From Elysia crispata (lineage: Eukaryota; Mollusca; Gastropoda; Plakobranchidae): DNA of 64,000 bases. How positions within the stretch are numbered: position 1 is the first letter of the stretch; every line of letters starts with the position of its first letter. A program made the position numbers and the translations under genes. The notes beneath the pieces are model-generated. The model was not told the origin of the DNA. It searched no databases and saw only the letters and a program-made list of their open reading frames with translations. Positions 16,910 to 46,400 of the stretch are shown piece by piece. The stretch is taken from NCBI GenBank assembly GCA_033675545.1, contig JAWDGP010003786.1:712501-776500 (forward strand). Direction: 5' to 3'.

Positions 16910-17145
16910 ATGGCTCCTTGTGATAAGTGTTCTTTAGATTATTTTCAAGCTATTGCTGAATTTTACAATAACGACGCTAGAGCTTTAACATATTTAAGAG
17001 ATCATAGTGTTTTACCATCAGAAGTGATTTGTCCACATTGTTCTTCTCAGTGTAGTTACCGTGAGGATCAGCGTGTTTGGCGCTGTAGGAAGTCTAGTGT
17101 TATTCCTAAATCTAGTAAGCGACGGCTTTGTGGTTTTGCCGTAAG
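16910..17145 (+). mobile_element. Merlin / ISXO2-like transposase N-terminal exon (zinc ribbon)
   Basis: The ORF starts MAPCDKCSLDYFQAIAEFYN, continues ALTYLRDHSVLPSEVICPHC and ends KRRLCGFAV. The ALxYLRDHGVLP...CPxC...C...WRC layout is that of the N-terminal zinc-ribbon region of Merlin-superfamily (IS1016/ISXO2-related) DNA transposases. Cys are at CPHC, SSQC and WRC. The exon ends at a consensus donor (AAG|GTAAGA, 17146), after which a stop would follow. I found no DDE catalytic exon in the following kilobases, so this is either a truncated copy or the first exon of a gene that captured the domain. An in-frame ATG at 16886 is also possible. Confidence 0.6.
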
Positions 17146-17185
17146 GTAAGAGCTGTAGTTATAGTAATTTTTTTTTTCTTAATAT

Positions 17186-17466
17186 GTGCTGTTTCTTGTC
17201 TTTCCGAGTCATCTTCACCTTGATTTGATCGTACCCGGGGGTTTTGTGGGGGGGAATTTCCCCCTCATTTTTATAAATAAATACTTAGGGGGGGTGCGGG
17301 GGGTTCCCCCCCCATTTTTTAAAATTATTTAAGGGGGGTGGGGGTGTACCCCCCCCCCCACATTTTTTCCAATATTCATTTTTTTAACATTCCATAAAAT
17401 TGCGAAAAAGTAGTACGTACGATCAGGGTCAAGGTCAAGGTCGACCGGAAAGACAAGAAACAGCAC
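17186..17466. mobile_element. Non-autonomous inverted-repeat (foldback/MITE-like) element with G-tracts
   Basis: GTGCTGTTTCTTGTCTTTCC at 17186 is the reverse complement of the arm ending at 17466, and similarity extends inwards for about 48 bp to GATCGTAC. The interior is alternating runs of G and C (7-13 long) with T/A-rich spacers. No coding capacity. Confidence 0.75.
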
Positions 17467-18390
17467 TCTGCGTAGAGTGGGTGTAGAAGTAAAAAATTAC
17501 CTTAAGACCTAGAGATCTTTTATTGTCGAGTTACAACAAAAATGGTGCACCTTATCTCATGTGTAATAAAACTTCAGCGCAGGTTGATTTTGTCAATGAG
17601 GATGTATCTTCAACACTACGGCAGTATTTTTTTTTTTTTTTGCACCAATACATCAAAATATCATTGGAACAATACTAAAACTATTCAAGTCTAGTCATTT
17701 AAGTCAAGAACAACAATAATTTAATATAAAAAGGTATTTCACAATATATACATATGTCGCTATTTCAGATGATCGGAACTTCCTGTGTGTCGGGATTCTG
17801 ACCTTCGTATAAAATATAAAGAATTCGTCTTAAACCGATGAACTTCAGATCAGGTGCAATTAAATTACTCTATTCGTCAAAAGCCATTCAATTATGTTGA
17901 AACGGGTTTTGTTTTTCATATTGGCGCCATAGGAGGCGTACAGCAAGTGAGTATATATGGTTTGAAGACCTCCGAAAGTCTAGATCTAGACTGCGGTTCT
18001 GAACGCTGATTCCGATGGTTAGGCGACACACATTAACAATACGTTACAAATTCACCTTTACAAACCTCACAAAGAAGATCCGTTAACGTAAAATCAAAGT
18101 AGCAACACTAGAGCTCTTGTAGAACAAAATATCCGTATCAATAGCCTTTGTGACGCGAGAAAGTGAAACATCAATGGAAGTTCCGACAGTCAGAACGAGG
18201 CGACACATAGGGTATGGTGTATTCTTTTTTAGTCTGAAGCAGTTAAAAATTATATCGGAGGGCTAAAATCGATTTATTCCCGATAGTTATATATTTCTCA
18301 ATGGAGTCTACTATTTATACGCGATAAAGACCCGATATTGATGAAAAAGTGGTTCCGAACGCCAATGCTACAAGGCGACGCACAACACGC

Positions 18391-18398
18391 TGACGTCA
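18391..18398. promoter_or_regulatory. Perfect CRE palindrome TGACGTCA
   Basis: Full-length CREB/ATF consensus in non-coding DNA about 6.5 kb before the first visible RSK exon. A chance match cannot be excluded. Confidence 0.2.
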
Positions 18399-18661
18399 TA
18401 GGGGTTTTCCGATTTCCCTCACACAAAGAAAAAGGGACTCGATCGGTTCAAAATGATTGTAGACAAAGCGCACACTTTTAAGAATACAAAGAAACCACCA
18501 GGCATCATGTTCGGGTTCTTTTTTTAGTCACAGCAGTCACCCGAACCTTGTGATAGTAAATATGGGACATTTTGTGTGACGCATTTTCTGACAATCGGAA
18601 CACAAAAAAATTAAAAAAAAATACATAGACAAGTCAAAACCGAATTATTTTGATATGGTAG

Positions 18662-18667
18662 TTTATT
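18662..18667 (-). terminator. Possible poly(A) signal for the 18.7 kb minus-strand exon
   Basis: AATAAA on the minus strand, about 35 bp past the stop codon of the candidate terminal exon. Confidence 0.25.
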
Positions 18668-18702
18668 CACATTGTCAAGAATGATAATAACATAAATCAG
18701 AG

Positions 18703-18881
18703 TCATAAATGTATTAAAAGTCTGAAATAAAAGGCATTTAATTTGGAACGACCTTCTTCACCCCTTTTCGTGGAATCCGCCTTATGAATAGCTACTTTTA
18801 ATGCCAGGTGAGCCAAATCAGATTCACGGTTTCTCTTTTGGGAGAGACTAATAATAGATTCAGTCTGAGAGGAAGTAACAC
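18703..18881 (-). CDS. Candidate minus-strand terminal exon, unknown gene
   Basis: Minus-strand acceptor CTATTCTAG, then an open frame beginning in the third codon fraction. It reads VTSSQTESIISLSQKRNRES, then DLAHLALKVAIHKADSTKRG, then EEGRSKLNAFYFRLLIHL and a stop (18703-18705). A minus-strand AATAAA lies about 35 bp beyond (18662-18667). The charged, balanced composition is coding-like. I do not recognise the protein and upstream exons were not assignable; a transposon-derived exon is the main alternative. Confidence 0.3.
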
Positions 18882-18899
18882 CTAGAATAGGAATAGAAT

Positions 18900-21800
18900 T
18901 TTAAGACTGACCAAGATTATAAAACAAAAAATGGTGCTCTGTTAGTATTAAAATGAATGCATTAGAACTTCTTGACACGGCTGTTAAAACAGACCAAAAA
19001 GCGGCAACTTAGTTTGCTTCCAGGCCCTACCTCAGACGCCCGCAGTCAGTGGGCGGATCGGTGATCAATCACCTGTCAGGCAGGCTACAACCGTGCGTGA
19101 CAGTGCACTGCTCTCAAATCTAATATTGGGATTTTTTACTTGTTTTTGCATCGCGATAAATCTGGCCTCATTAACTCCAAGTATATCAAACAAATAATCA
19201 TTTTAAAGCTGAAATTGTCCTGAGTACAACGCTATATTTTTTATCTCTCAATTATAAAGTGTTTAGATGGTGCAGGTGAATCTTCATACTTCTAGTAAAA
19301 GAACAGAAAAAAGTCTTGATTTTCATAACACCTCAGTTTAATAGGAATATTTCAAAAGTGAAACAATTTTATCGCTTAAAAATTGTTTCCAGATATTTAA
19401 AAGATCAATATAAAGAGTTTTTCAGTGATTTTATATGATTTTTTAAAATAATTCCACACGTTCGGGTCTGCACGAACTACCCGCACATAACACTGTGCAC
19501 TATAGATCTACCTTAGAAGCCTCAAACCAACACAGTTTAATATGGAGCAGCACTTAGAATCTGAACACAACCAAAAGCTCCATGAAGTTTGCAGATCTTG
19601 TTGTGATAGATCGTTAAGTAGCAGATAGAGGAAACAATCAAAAGTTTCTCTGTGCGGACTTTATCAACGGCTCGTTACTGACTTTTGGTGTTTACAATCA
19701 TTTCCAGTAACAAAAAAAAAGATTTTTACAATATGCTTTTAATATTCTGACATAAATAAATTCAAAGCACTTAGGCGTAAGAGGTTTGAAGAAAGTTATA
19801 ATAAAAGCTTGAAAATATTACAGACAGACAGACAGACAAAGTCAGAGAGAGAGAGAGCTCTTACTCTTAGCACACGCCCCGCCGATTGAAGAACGTAAGG
19901 CAAAGTAAACTTATGACTTACCTGTAAAGGAAGACAATGCGCAACCCTACACAAGTTTCTTAGTGCATGTTTTTAATTTTGTTAAAAGTTAACACCAGGC
20001 CTCCCTCGTATATATTGACGCTCCACAGCTTGAATTACGATGTTCTATCGTTGTTTAGATTTATTATTTTATATCAAAACGCCGAACCAGTACAGTAAGA
20101 AGTGGACTATCACAACTCAAACCCGCATAACTTGGAAACGGAGAACTCTTCGCTAATGCCCTTTGGTGGGTGTTAAGTTCAACATATATATAATGCTGTA
20201 AAAATTTCATCCCCAAAAATTGTTTCAATTTTTCATAAATGTCCCGTAAAAAACGTCACCAACTTATGATTATTCCAGATTCATGTACTTATTAGAACGC
20301 TCAATAACTCCATCAATTAAAAGAAAAGAAGGGGAAAAAATATATCCTCATATCGCTGAAATATTGATGTAACAAATTAGGTTTTTGTAGTTCTTCCTTT
20401 CATGCATAAGCTTAAATTCTCCATTGTTTTGGTGTGAAAATTAGATCTAAAATCTAAAGTTGCGAGGAAAGGGGAATCCCGGTTCTGCAGGGGTGGTTGA
20501 CTCCATGACCCGATCGGGTTACAAGCTGCTTCACGGGTGCGGCAGGCAAACTAAAATGCCGCTCTTTAACAGCCGTGTTGAGCATTGTTTGCTGGCTGTG
20601 ATGTTTTATTATTTTACTGTTAATATTTTTCAAATGGACCACTCCCACTTTCAAACAAAGTGAACTGATTTTAATAAGCTAAGTTCCATCCCTTTTACAG
20701 ATTGAGTAAATTTGTAAACTTCAATTTTGCAGGCTAATTAAATAACTTTAAAGTTAAACTTATCGATTCAGGACAAAAGTGAGCTTCAGAGCTTTGAGCA
20801 CTCCAAATCAAATTAGAGAATAACTTAAAAAAATCGAACATATGGTTCACTGTCTCTCTGTGTATTTCTGCATCTATTTCAAGTAATATAAACTAAAGTG
20901 TTCATTTGTAGTCATGTGAATAGGGCCGAGTTTTTTATGAATTGAATTCACAGTTGTTTTCTTTTTACTCTGTATGATGAAGGAATGGGAAATTTTGTTT
21001 ATTTTGAGTTTGAGCAATCTGCCATCACTAGATCTAGATTTATCTGTAGATACTTGAAAAGAATTCAGCATCTGAGCATGAATTCAAATTCATAGCAGAT
21101 ACAGGTTGCACTTTTTATTTAAACAAAATGGTTGTTACTGTTGCTATGATTTAAGCAATGTACATCAGTGTAAATACCAGACTATTAATACCAAAGGTTG
21201 TTATGAATGTGGCTCTAGATTTTAACAAAGTTAGCGATCTATGTGTGGATGTAGATAAAGCAGCATATCTATAGGTAAATTTGAGTTCAAGGTTTAATGA
21301 TCTCTTGGTAAATAAATCTATCTAGTCATACAGTAATGAAAAAAACCAGGCATTCCCATGTATTCTATAATCTAGAATTAGTAGAAATATGGTCTTCACA
21401 AAAATTATGGTAAAAAATTCTAACTTAACTGTTGTCCCGTATCTATCAACTGTCGGTTTCAATCTGGGATTTGGCTATCTATTTGGAGTTATAATGTGGT
21501 ACAGCAAGGTGAAAGGAGGCTTCTGTCAAATAGTCATATGGAATTAACACAGGAAGACTTAGAAATCGGGAAACTCTGTACATGGTGAAGAATTTGAAAC
21601 AAACAGAATTTTTCGTATATAAATTTCCCTCTTAGTCTTAATCGGGAAGCAATTATTGCCTGAGGTATCAACAATTCATTTGAGTTAGCAAGGTTCCACT
21701 GTATTTATTTTGCTGACACATTTCACTGTGCCACACTTCAAATCTTATTAAGTTGTACAGTAATAAAATGCACCAAAAGTGCACCTCATTTCCCTGCCAA

Positions 21801-23230
21801 CCCTTCTCCCGTTCATAGAATGGGTAATATGCTATATAATAATAATTTTAATGCTTTTAATAGGCAAGAGAAGTTTGGCTTCAAATTTGCTGTGGGACTT
21901 CCGTTTTGATAGCCAGAAAAAAATGAGGAAAATTTACTCAATGAATGAGCTGTTTCAAGATATTGGCACAGTGGCAGTATAATTGACGAGATACAGGAAA
22001 GCTTTTCCATCGACTTCCTCGAAGTTTGGCTGAATTGCAATTCAGCAGCATTTTAGAATCAAACAATTTCCAAGGTGGACGTTCTGTCAAAACCTATAGC
22101 AGGGAAGATATTTTTCCGTAAATTTAAGGAATTCCATATATTTTTAATATTCATGTGATCCTCGGTAAATCCTTTCATTGTGTGAGATGGAAACTTTTAT
22201 TCGTAAGGTTGAATGTCTGTAAAATTTTATGGAAAAATAGTGAAAATATTCTATGACAAGTATGATATTTTTCCACCACCAAGTATCAACCTGTGCAAAA
22301 GTATGTAACTGGGTGATATAATATATCAATATTGTGTATTTTGAATAAATTATTATCTATTATTTTGAATTCCACTATTGAGATTTGTATTGTAGTTGAA
22401 ACTATCCAAGATATTTTCTTTATCGTATATACGTCCGTAAAACTTGGCTCTCTCCATCTTCACACCTTCACCTCGCCAATATTTCCAACTAAGAATTATT
22501 CTTGTTTCTTCACCTGATAATACATAATAAGGAAGGGCAGTTTTTTTTTATTTTGGTCAAGATATGTAATTTAAATCTAATGGATTATTAAGATCAACAG
22601 GAAATCCTTAGTAGATCTAGGTCTTATTATTGTAATGACATGGCATGAGATTATAATTATAAAACTAAGGGGGTTTTCATTCCTAAGCAAACAATTAATT
22701 CTAAATCTAGATCTAGATGCAAGATTGTTATCTTTTTTGTTTCCACAACAAGGTGAAGCCTAGAGGCAACTTTTAGACCTAATCGAATTTGATCATGTTC
22801 AGCTCAAATGTCTTAAGAAAAGATAAAGATGAGGAGAGCAGTGCTCAATATGTAAGCTAGAATATAGGCCTTTATGTATATTACTATAAGTAAACCTTTT
22901 ATGGTGCCTCACTTGAGCCAGTAAAACACAGTTTTAAGCAGTAACATTTTGGGGGGACACAGCTGTAGTTGGGCTACAGAAAAAAAAGAGCTAAATCAGT
23001 AAGAAAATAAAAGCTCTATAATCATGACTCTGTCTGCAACCAATTTTTGTTTTAATTTAGAAAGGGGGGGATGCTCCTGCCTACGCTCACATTGACCATT
23101 TTAAAGAACTTCAATAAAAAAAATTTGTGTCCACTTCTCATCCCTGCTATAGAAAACCTTGTACTGGAGGCAATGTAATCAAGATACATGTATTTTTGTG
23201 CCTTCTAGTGTGTTTTATGTTTAAAATATC
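18900..23230. other. Intergenic DNA, no gene recognised
   Basis: AT-rich with short ACAG/GA repeats near 19820-19857. A GC-richer patch at about 20460-20590 is open in several frames on both strands but has no recognised product. The missing first exon of the RSK gene could lie here, but I could not identify it. Confidence 0.4.
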
Positions 23231-23239
23231 TAGAGTATG

Positions 23240-23915
23240 TTAAAATAAAAGAATAGGAAATGAATAGCAAAAAGACAGAAGTAAGGGTCATCAGTCAATA
23301 CAATCAGTGTTACAAATCAACATTTTTATCAATGGCTATAAACTCAAAGCCAAGGAATCGATTCAAATACTTGCGTACTTTAATATCAAGTGATGGGTGC
23401 AACAACACTGAAATTGCATCAAGATTAGCATGAGCAAAAAAAGTTTATGGAGAATGAAATCAATATTAACAAATAATCACATCTTGATTCACTCAAGAAT
23501 AAGAGCCCTGGAGTGTTATTTTTAACCCATTTTGATGAATGGACGCGAGGCCTGGACAGTTTCAAAACAGGAACAAAAGAAACTGGACTCAACAGAAATT
23601 TGGTTCCTTTGGAGAATTCTACAAATATGAACTGGGAAGGAATGAAATGAAATGGTGCTACAAGAAGGGGACACAACAAGATCATTCATGAATAGAATTT
23701 GTAAATGTCAAGCAACCTTTTTTGGTCATGTGATTAGAAGAGAGAAGCTAGAACATCTTGTGCCAACTGGAATGAGCGAAAAGATGTGGGTTTAACAAAG
23801 TGGCTCAAAGTAGAAAGAGTGGCAGAAGCACTGAAAGCGAAGAGGGATAGAGATGCATGGAAGGTCATGATCGCCTATCCAAAAGAACATGCACTTGATT
23901 TAATGAAGTTAATAA
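23240..23915 (+). mobile_element. 3' end of an RTE-type LINE reverse transcriptase ORF, decayed
   Basis: In more than one frame the + strand reads EMNSKKTEV, then NGYKLK.., DGCNNTEIASRLA, IRALEC, NEWTRGLDS-like, KLDSTEIWFLWRIL, FFGHVIRREKLEHL and finally LTKWLKVERVAEALKAKRDR, DAWKVMIAYPKEH. This order (KTEVM, S(D)G..EI..RI, R.LEC, W.LRRIL, GH..R, RDAWK) is the C-terminal part of RTE-like LINE proteins. Several frame changes and stops show it is dead. The upstream polymerase core is absent. Confidence 0.8.
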
Positions 23916-24920
23916 ATTGCAGTCATGGGTTTTTCATGCCACTTGACTTGTTACTCTCACTATGCAAAAATCCAGAATGCCTCACAGATATTTTAGTTTG
24001 AAATGCAATTTCTGTTAAGAACAAATCCAAAACTAAACTGCAATCAGTTTCCAATAAGGCCATTCTTGGAATCTCTTTATATTGGGAGAGACAGCAGAGC
24101 GAAATTTGGGCATTAAAACTATCTGTGAAATGGGATTAAGTATTTACTGCCAATTTTTGCCACTGATATAAAAGCAAGGCTGCTCAAGGGAAGGCACTAA
24201 CAAAACTGGATACATAATGATAATGTATGACTAGAATGTGAAATTCAATATCCTCATTACTGACATCATTGATTGCTAACGTCTTCAAAGATTATGTTTT
24301 ATTGTTACCAGCACCATGTTGAATAGTCTAAAGAGAACTGTAAGATCAATTGTGTTGATGCAAACTTGTATATTTTGTTTGACAAGCTCAGTCTTTCTTT
24401 GTGAAGGTCAAAACAACTATAACAGTCACAGATATATTGAGCACTGTCCCTAGATAACTGTGCTAAATATACTTATAGCATTATAGCAGAAAAGAAAACA
24501 ATAGGTTTCCCACTACAACCCTTATAATGCAAAGTAATCATCCACGAATAGTTACCATTACAGAATGGTCTATTTTGATGATCAGGATGTCAAATGGACT
24601 GCTATCATTTTTCAGTTAATTTATCAATGGGTGTCCTAATTTTTTTGGAAAAATAAATATATTACTCAACTGGCAGTACCCAGAGTTAAAGAAACAGACA
24701 GACAATGGAGGGGAAAAAATTACAGATAGAGAAAGAGAGACTGAGAGTGAGAGGAATCCTTCTCAATAGATATATTTGTCTAATCATAATTTAATTTATG
24801 GTATGGGATTGTGCAGTTGTAATACTGTGTATAATGATTTTATGTGCAACAAGCTTTTGATTATTTAATTATTTTAATGTTTAAAAGTGATATATATTTT
24901 TTTCTTAATTACACTTACAG

Positions 24921-42945
<18,025 letters not shown>

Positions 42946-43400
42946 CGGATCAAACTGATGCAAGCATAAATGTGTATTCAAAGAGTCTGAACTAAAATGT
43001 AACGGAAATTAACACAATTAACAGTCTGTTTCCCTTTCCTATACCTCTGATCTTAGCCAACAAATTAAATAGTGCACATTGTAACTTCTCTTTTTTTATA
43101 TAATTATTGCTTCCTGCAGAGCTTTTTTTTATGACATGAGCATTTTTTAATACTTCAGAAGCAATTGTTGTTGTCTTATCACTTCCATATATAATAATGT
43201 TGCTAATGTATATAATCTAAAAAGTAGGCTTATAGACAACTTGTATATCAAAACGAATTGTTACTAATTATTGTTATACTTATAAGTTTCACATAAAAGC
43301 ATAAAAATATCACAAGAGTAAAAGGTTAAGAAATTTTCCTGATTTTTCTTCTAATTTGATCTGAATGTATGAATAAAAGCTATACTCATTTTCTTGAATT
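42946..43400 (+). terminator. RPS6KA: RSK 3'UTR with poly(A) signal
   Basis: A/T-rich 3' region. The first good AATAAA is at 43372-43377, about 430 bp after the stop. Further AATAAA hexamers occur downstream (for example near 46989), so longer UTRs are possible. Confidence 0.5.
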
Positions 43401-46400
43401 GTGATGATTATGAAAATACTATACAATTGATCAAGGTATGGTCTACATTGAATGTTACTTCAAGCTTACACTTTATACATTATGAATTTAAAAATGTTTC
43501 TTTTGATTCATCCTTACACGCATCTCTTTGGTCTTTTTTTTTTTGTTGTTGTTTTTTTCTTTTTTTAATTTTTCATTTGTAATTTTCATGGTCTTATATT
43601 TTTATTGTAACATTTGGAAAATGATGAAGTACAAACTTTAAAAGAAAATTTTTTTTATGTTTTCATTTTTTATTTTTCTCTCGATTACACCCGCATGTAT
43701 GAGCTTTCCTTTTTCTCTCTCCCTCTCTCTTTCTCTGTTCCCTGCCCCCTTCCCCTTCCTTTTTTTTTTTTTCATTGTATGTAGCCATATAAATATGCAT
43801 ATATGTTTTTGATGACCTTTGTGATTTGAAGAAAAATTAGGGGCATATACTGGCAAGGATGAATGCAAATGATCAAAGTAATATATTAGACAAAGTAGCC
43901 CTATGTAACCTTCACAATTTGCAGTTAAAAGGTCAAATGGTTTAAGAAATCATGAGAAGTAAATTTGAAAATATTGTGCATGAATCATGAATCTTTATTG
44001 TGGAACAGCAATGATTTCTGAAGGCTAAAGTTTTGTTGTTTTTTCTCCCCCTCAATAGATCAAAATGAGCAAATTTTCTAGCTTTTTGAGTAATGCTATT
44101 CTCTTTTTTTTTTGGAAACTGTAAGCTCTTAAGACAGTATTGAGTAAAAGAGAAAAAAAATCTCAAGCATAAATTATTGGGTTCCTTTTTTAACCTGGAA
44201 GATGTACCATAGACTGATTTTTTGTCTTAGTAAGCTGTTTTGTCAATCTAAATTATGAGCAGCTGTTATTTTATCATGTTCCTTGTATTGGATACAATTC
44301 TAAGAGAAGACCCAGTTCCATACAAGATTTTTTTTTTTGTAAAGCTCATATCATCATTTGTGCTCCCTTATTTGCACTTTTTATCTCAGTTTCCAAATAT
44401 AAACCAAACTTCAAAATTCATGACAATAGTTTGTCTTGTTAACTCTTTCACTTTAACTTTTCATAAGTTTTACTTGATATAGCTGGCTACCAGATATTTA
44501 CACAACTTTGGTCTTGAGATTTGAAGTGCAGCCATGCATCTATAAATACCTTCCCATACACATCTTTCTTGAGAAAGTTTGTGTATGCAAGAAGTTCAAC
44601 ACTACTTGTAATCACATTATATGTACAATGGTAAACCCACCTTTATAGCTGAGGCAGTAGATAGAAATTGGCAGGTAAACTTTAATTTTGGTTGAGATTA
44701 TATGATGTTGAATTCAATGCAAATTGAATTTTTATCCCTCAGCTTTCAAATGTGTGTTTTCTCAGAAGTAAACAAGATTTTTTTTCCTTGCTTGATGTGA
44801 TTGAGAGGCTTTGCAGCATTGCTATCGCCAGAACTGCTGCATCCCGTTAATACTTGATATGCCTTTAATGTTTACCAAATTCATCTTTCCGTATGCAATA
44901 ATAATTTCTGTTGGCAATTGCTTTACATCTTTTGCATGTTTTGAGATCAGATCTACCAAGCAAATTTTGCATGTGATAGTATAAAGTAAGTGTTGTTGAA
45001 TTTTTAAAAATTTTATTTTAAACTTGTCTAAAATACCTAACAAAGCAAAATAAATTTCCCAGACCCAATTTTAATGTCATACCACAGTTTATGCCTAATA
45101 TGTGATATCTCACACATTTGAACATTGTAGAGCAATTATGGTGCAAATCTGGCACATTGTCTTGAGTTTGCTCATGGAGCCTCATGTTTTCAAGCCAGTG
45201 ATTTGTGGGGTAAGGATTTTTGTTTATTTTTTAAATTCAAAATGCTTACTATATGTGACCCACTCTTGAAAAATTTGATCCATCACATTTTCCCCTTTTG
45301 AGTTGCAGTTGATATGTTATAATAGAATAATAACATTCTGATTTGTTAAATATTATCCCCTACTTCTGCCTTTCCTGATCTTATATAAAATTTAGATACC
45401 AAGATTTTATTGCTATAGATTGGTTTTCCAACTTGGGTTTCATCAGACTGAATTAACTAATAGAAAACAATTCTTAGAATTATATTGCTAAAGGAATTTT
45501 CATCACTGATTCATTTTTACCAATATATGCAAATCTTTGTTGTCCACTTATTAGCAGAAACAGCCCCCCCCACAAAAAACAGCATTTTCAGGGGGTTTTG
45601 TTTTAAACCGAACTGGATATACACGAATTGAATACAACTGAACTTATTTTTTTCTACTGTTTTTTTGGCTCCTGGCAAATCACCAAGTGCAGGTAAAATC
45701 TAAAATTCTAGGGAGATATTCAGTTTCTATTTATCAAGAAGCATGAAAATCTTTTGTTCCTTCTTAGCGAAGGTTTCATAAGTTTGAAATGATACACATA
45801 GCGTGGATTGAATTCTCAACACTTTTTTCAATGCCGTTATATAAAGCTACAATGCATTCATGAGTTGATTACATAACCAGGGCTGAATGTCAAGTTCATT
45901 GCAAATATATACATTTATATATATTATTATGTTATGGTGAGCATTGATCACTTGTTTTGAGATTATTCCCATATCTGCGCATATCTAAAGAGAGAAAAAA
46001 ACTTACTTTGTATTTAAAGTCAATCATAGAGAAATACCCAGTGCTATGTAATAATTTCTAAATGGTAAAAGATTCATTGTGATTTTCCAAAGATATTTAA
46101 ATCATGAATCTTTTTTTGCCATGGTTTAAAAAATGGAAAGACTGAAACTGAATTGCTTCTTTCAAATACTTGTTTGAGAAGAGGGTGAGTGGGATTTAAA
46201 AGAATGTGCATACTTAACAACAATGTATAGCATTTCGCACACATTTGTTATTTAAACATATTTTTTTTGTCTGCCATGTTTTGCTCTTCTTTTTTTGCCA
46301 TAAGATATACTGCCGCAATAAATCAATTTTCTTTTAACAACCCCAAATAGAGCTGTTTTATTAAACTCAATGAATAGGAATGAAATGAGTGGTCAGATTT

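Noticed and set aside
16910-17145. Fusion of the Merlin-like exon to the RSK gene
   Set aside because: The exon ends in phase 2, whereas the first visible RSK exon is read in phase 0.
18391-18398. CRE as evidence for an RSK promoter
   Set aside because: One 8 bp motif 6.5 kb from the nearest exon, with no first exon nearby, is too weak.
20460-20660. Overlapping frames on both strands of a GC-richer patch
   Set aside because: Open on several frames at once, no family resemblance and no paired splice sites.
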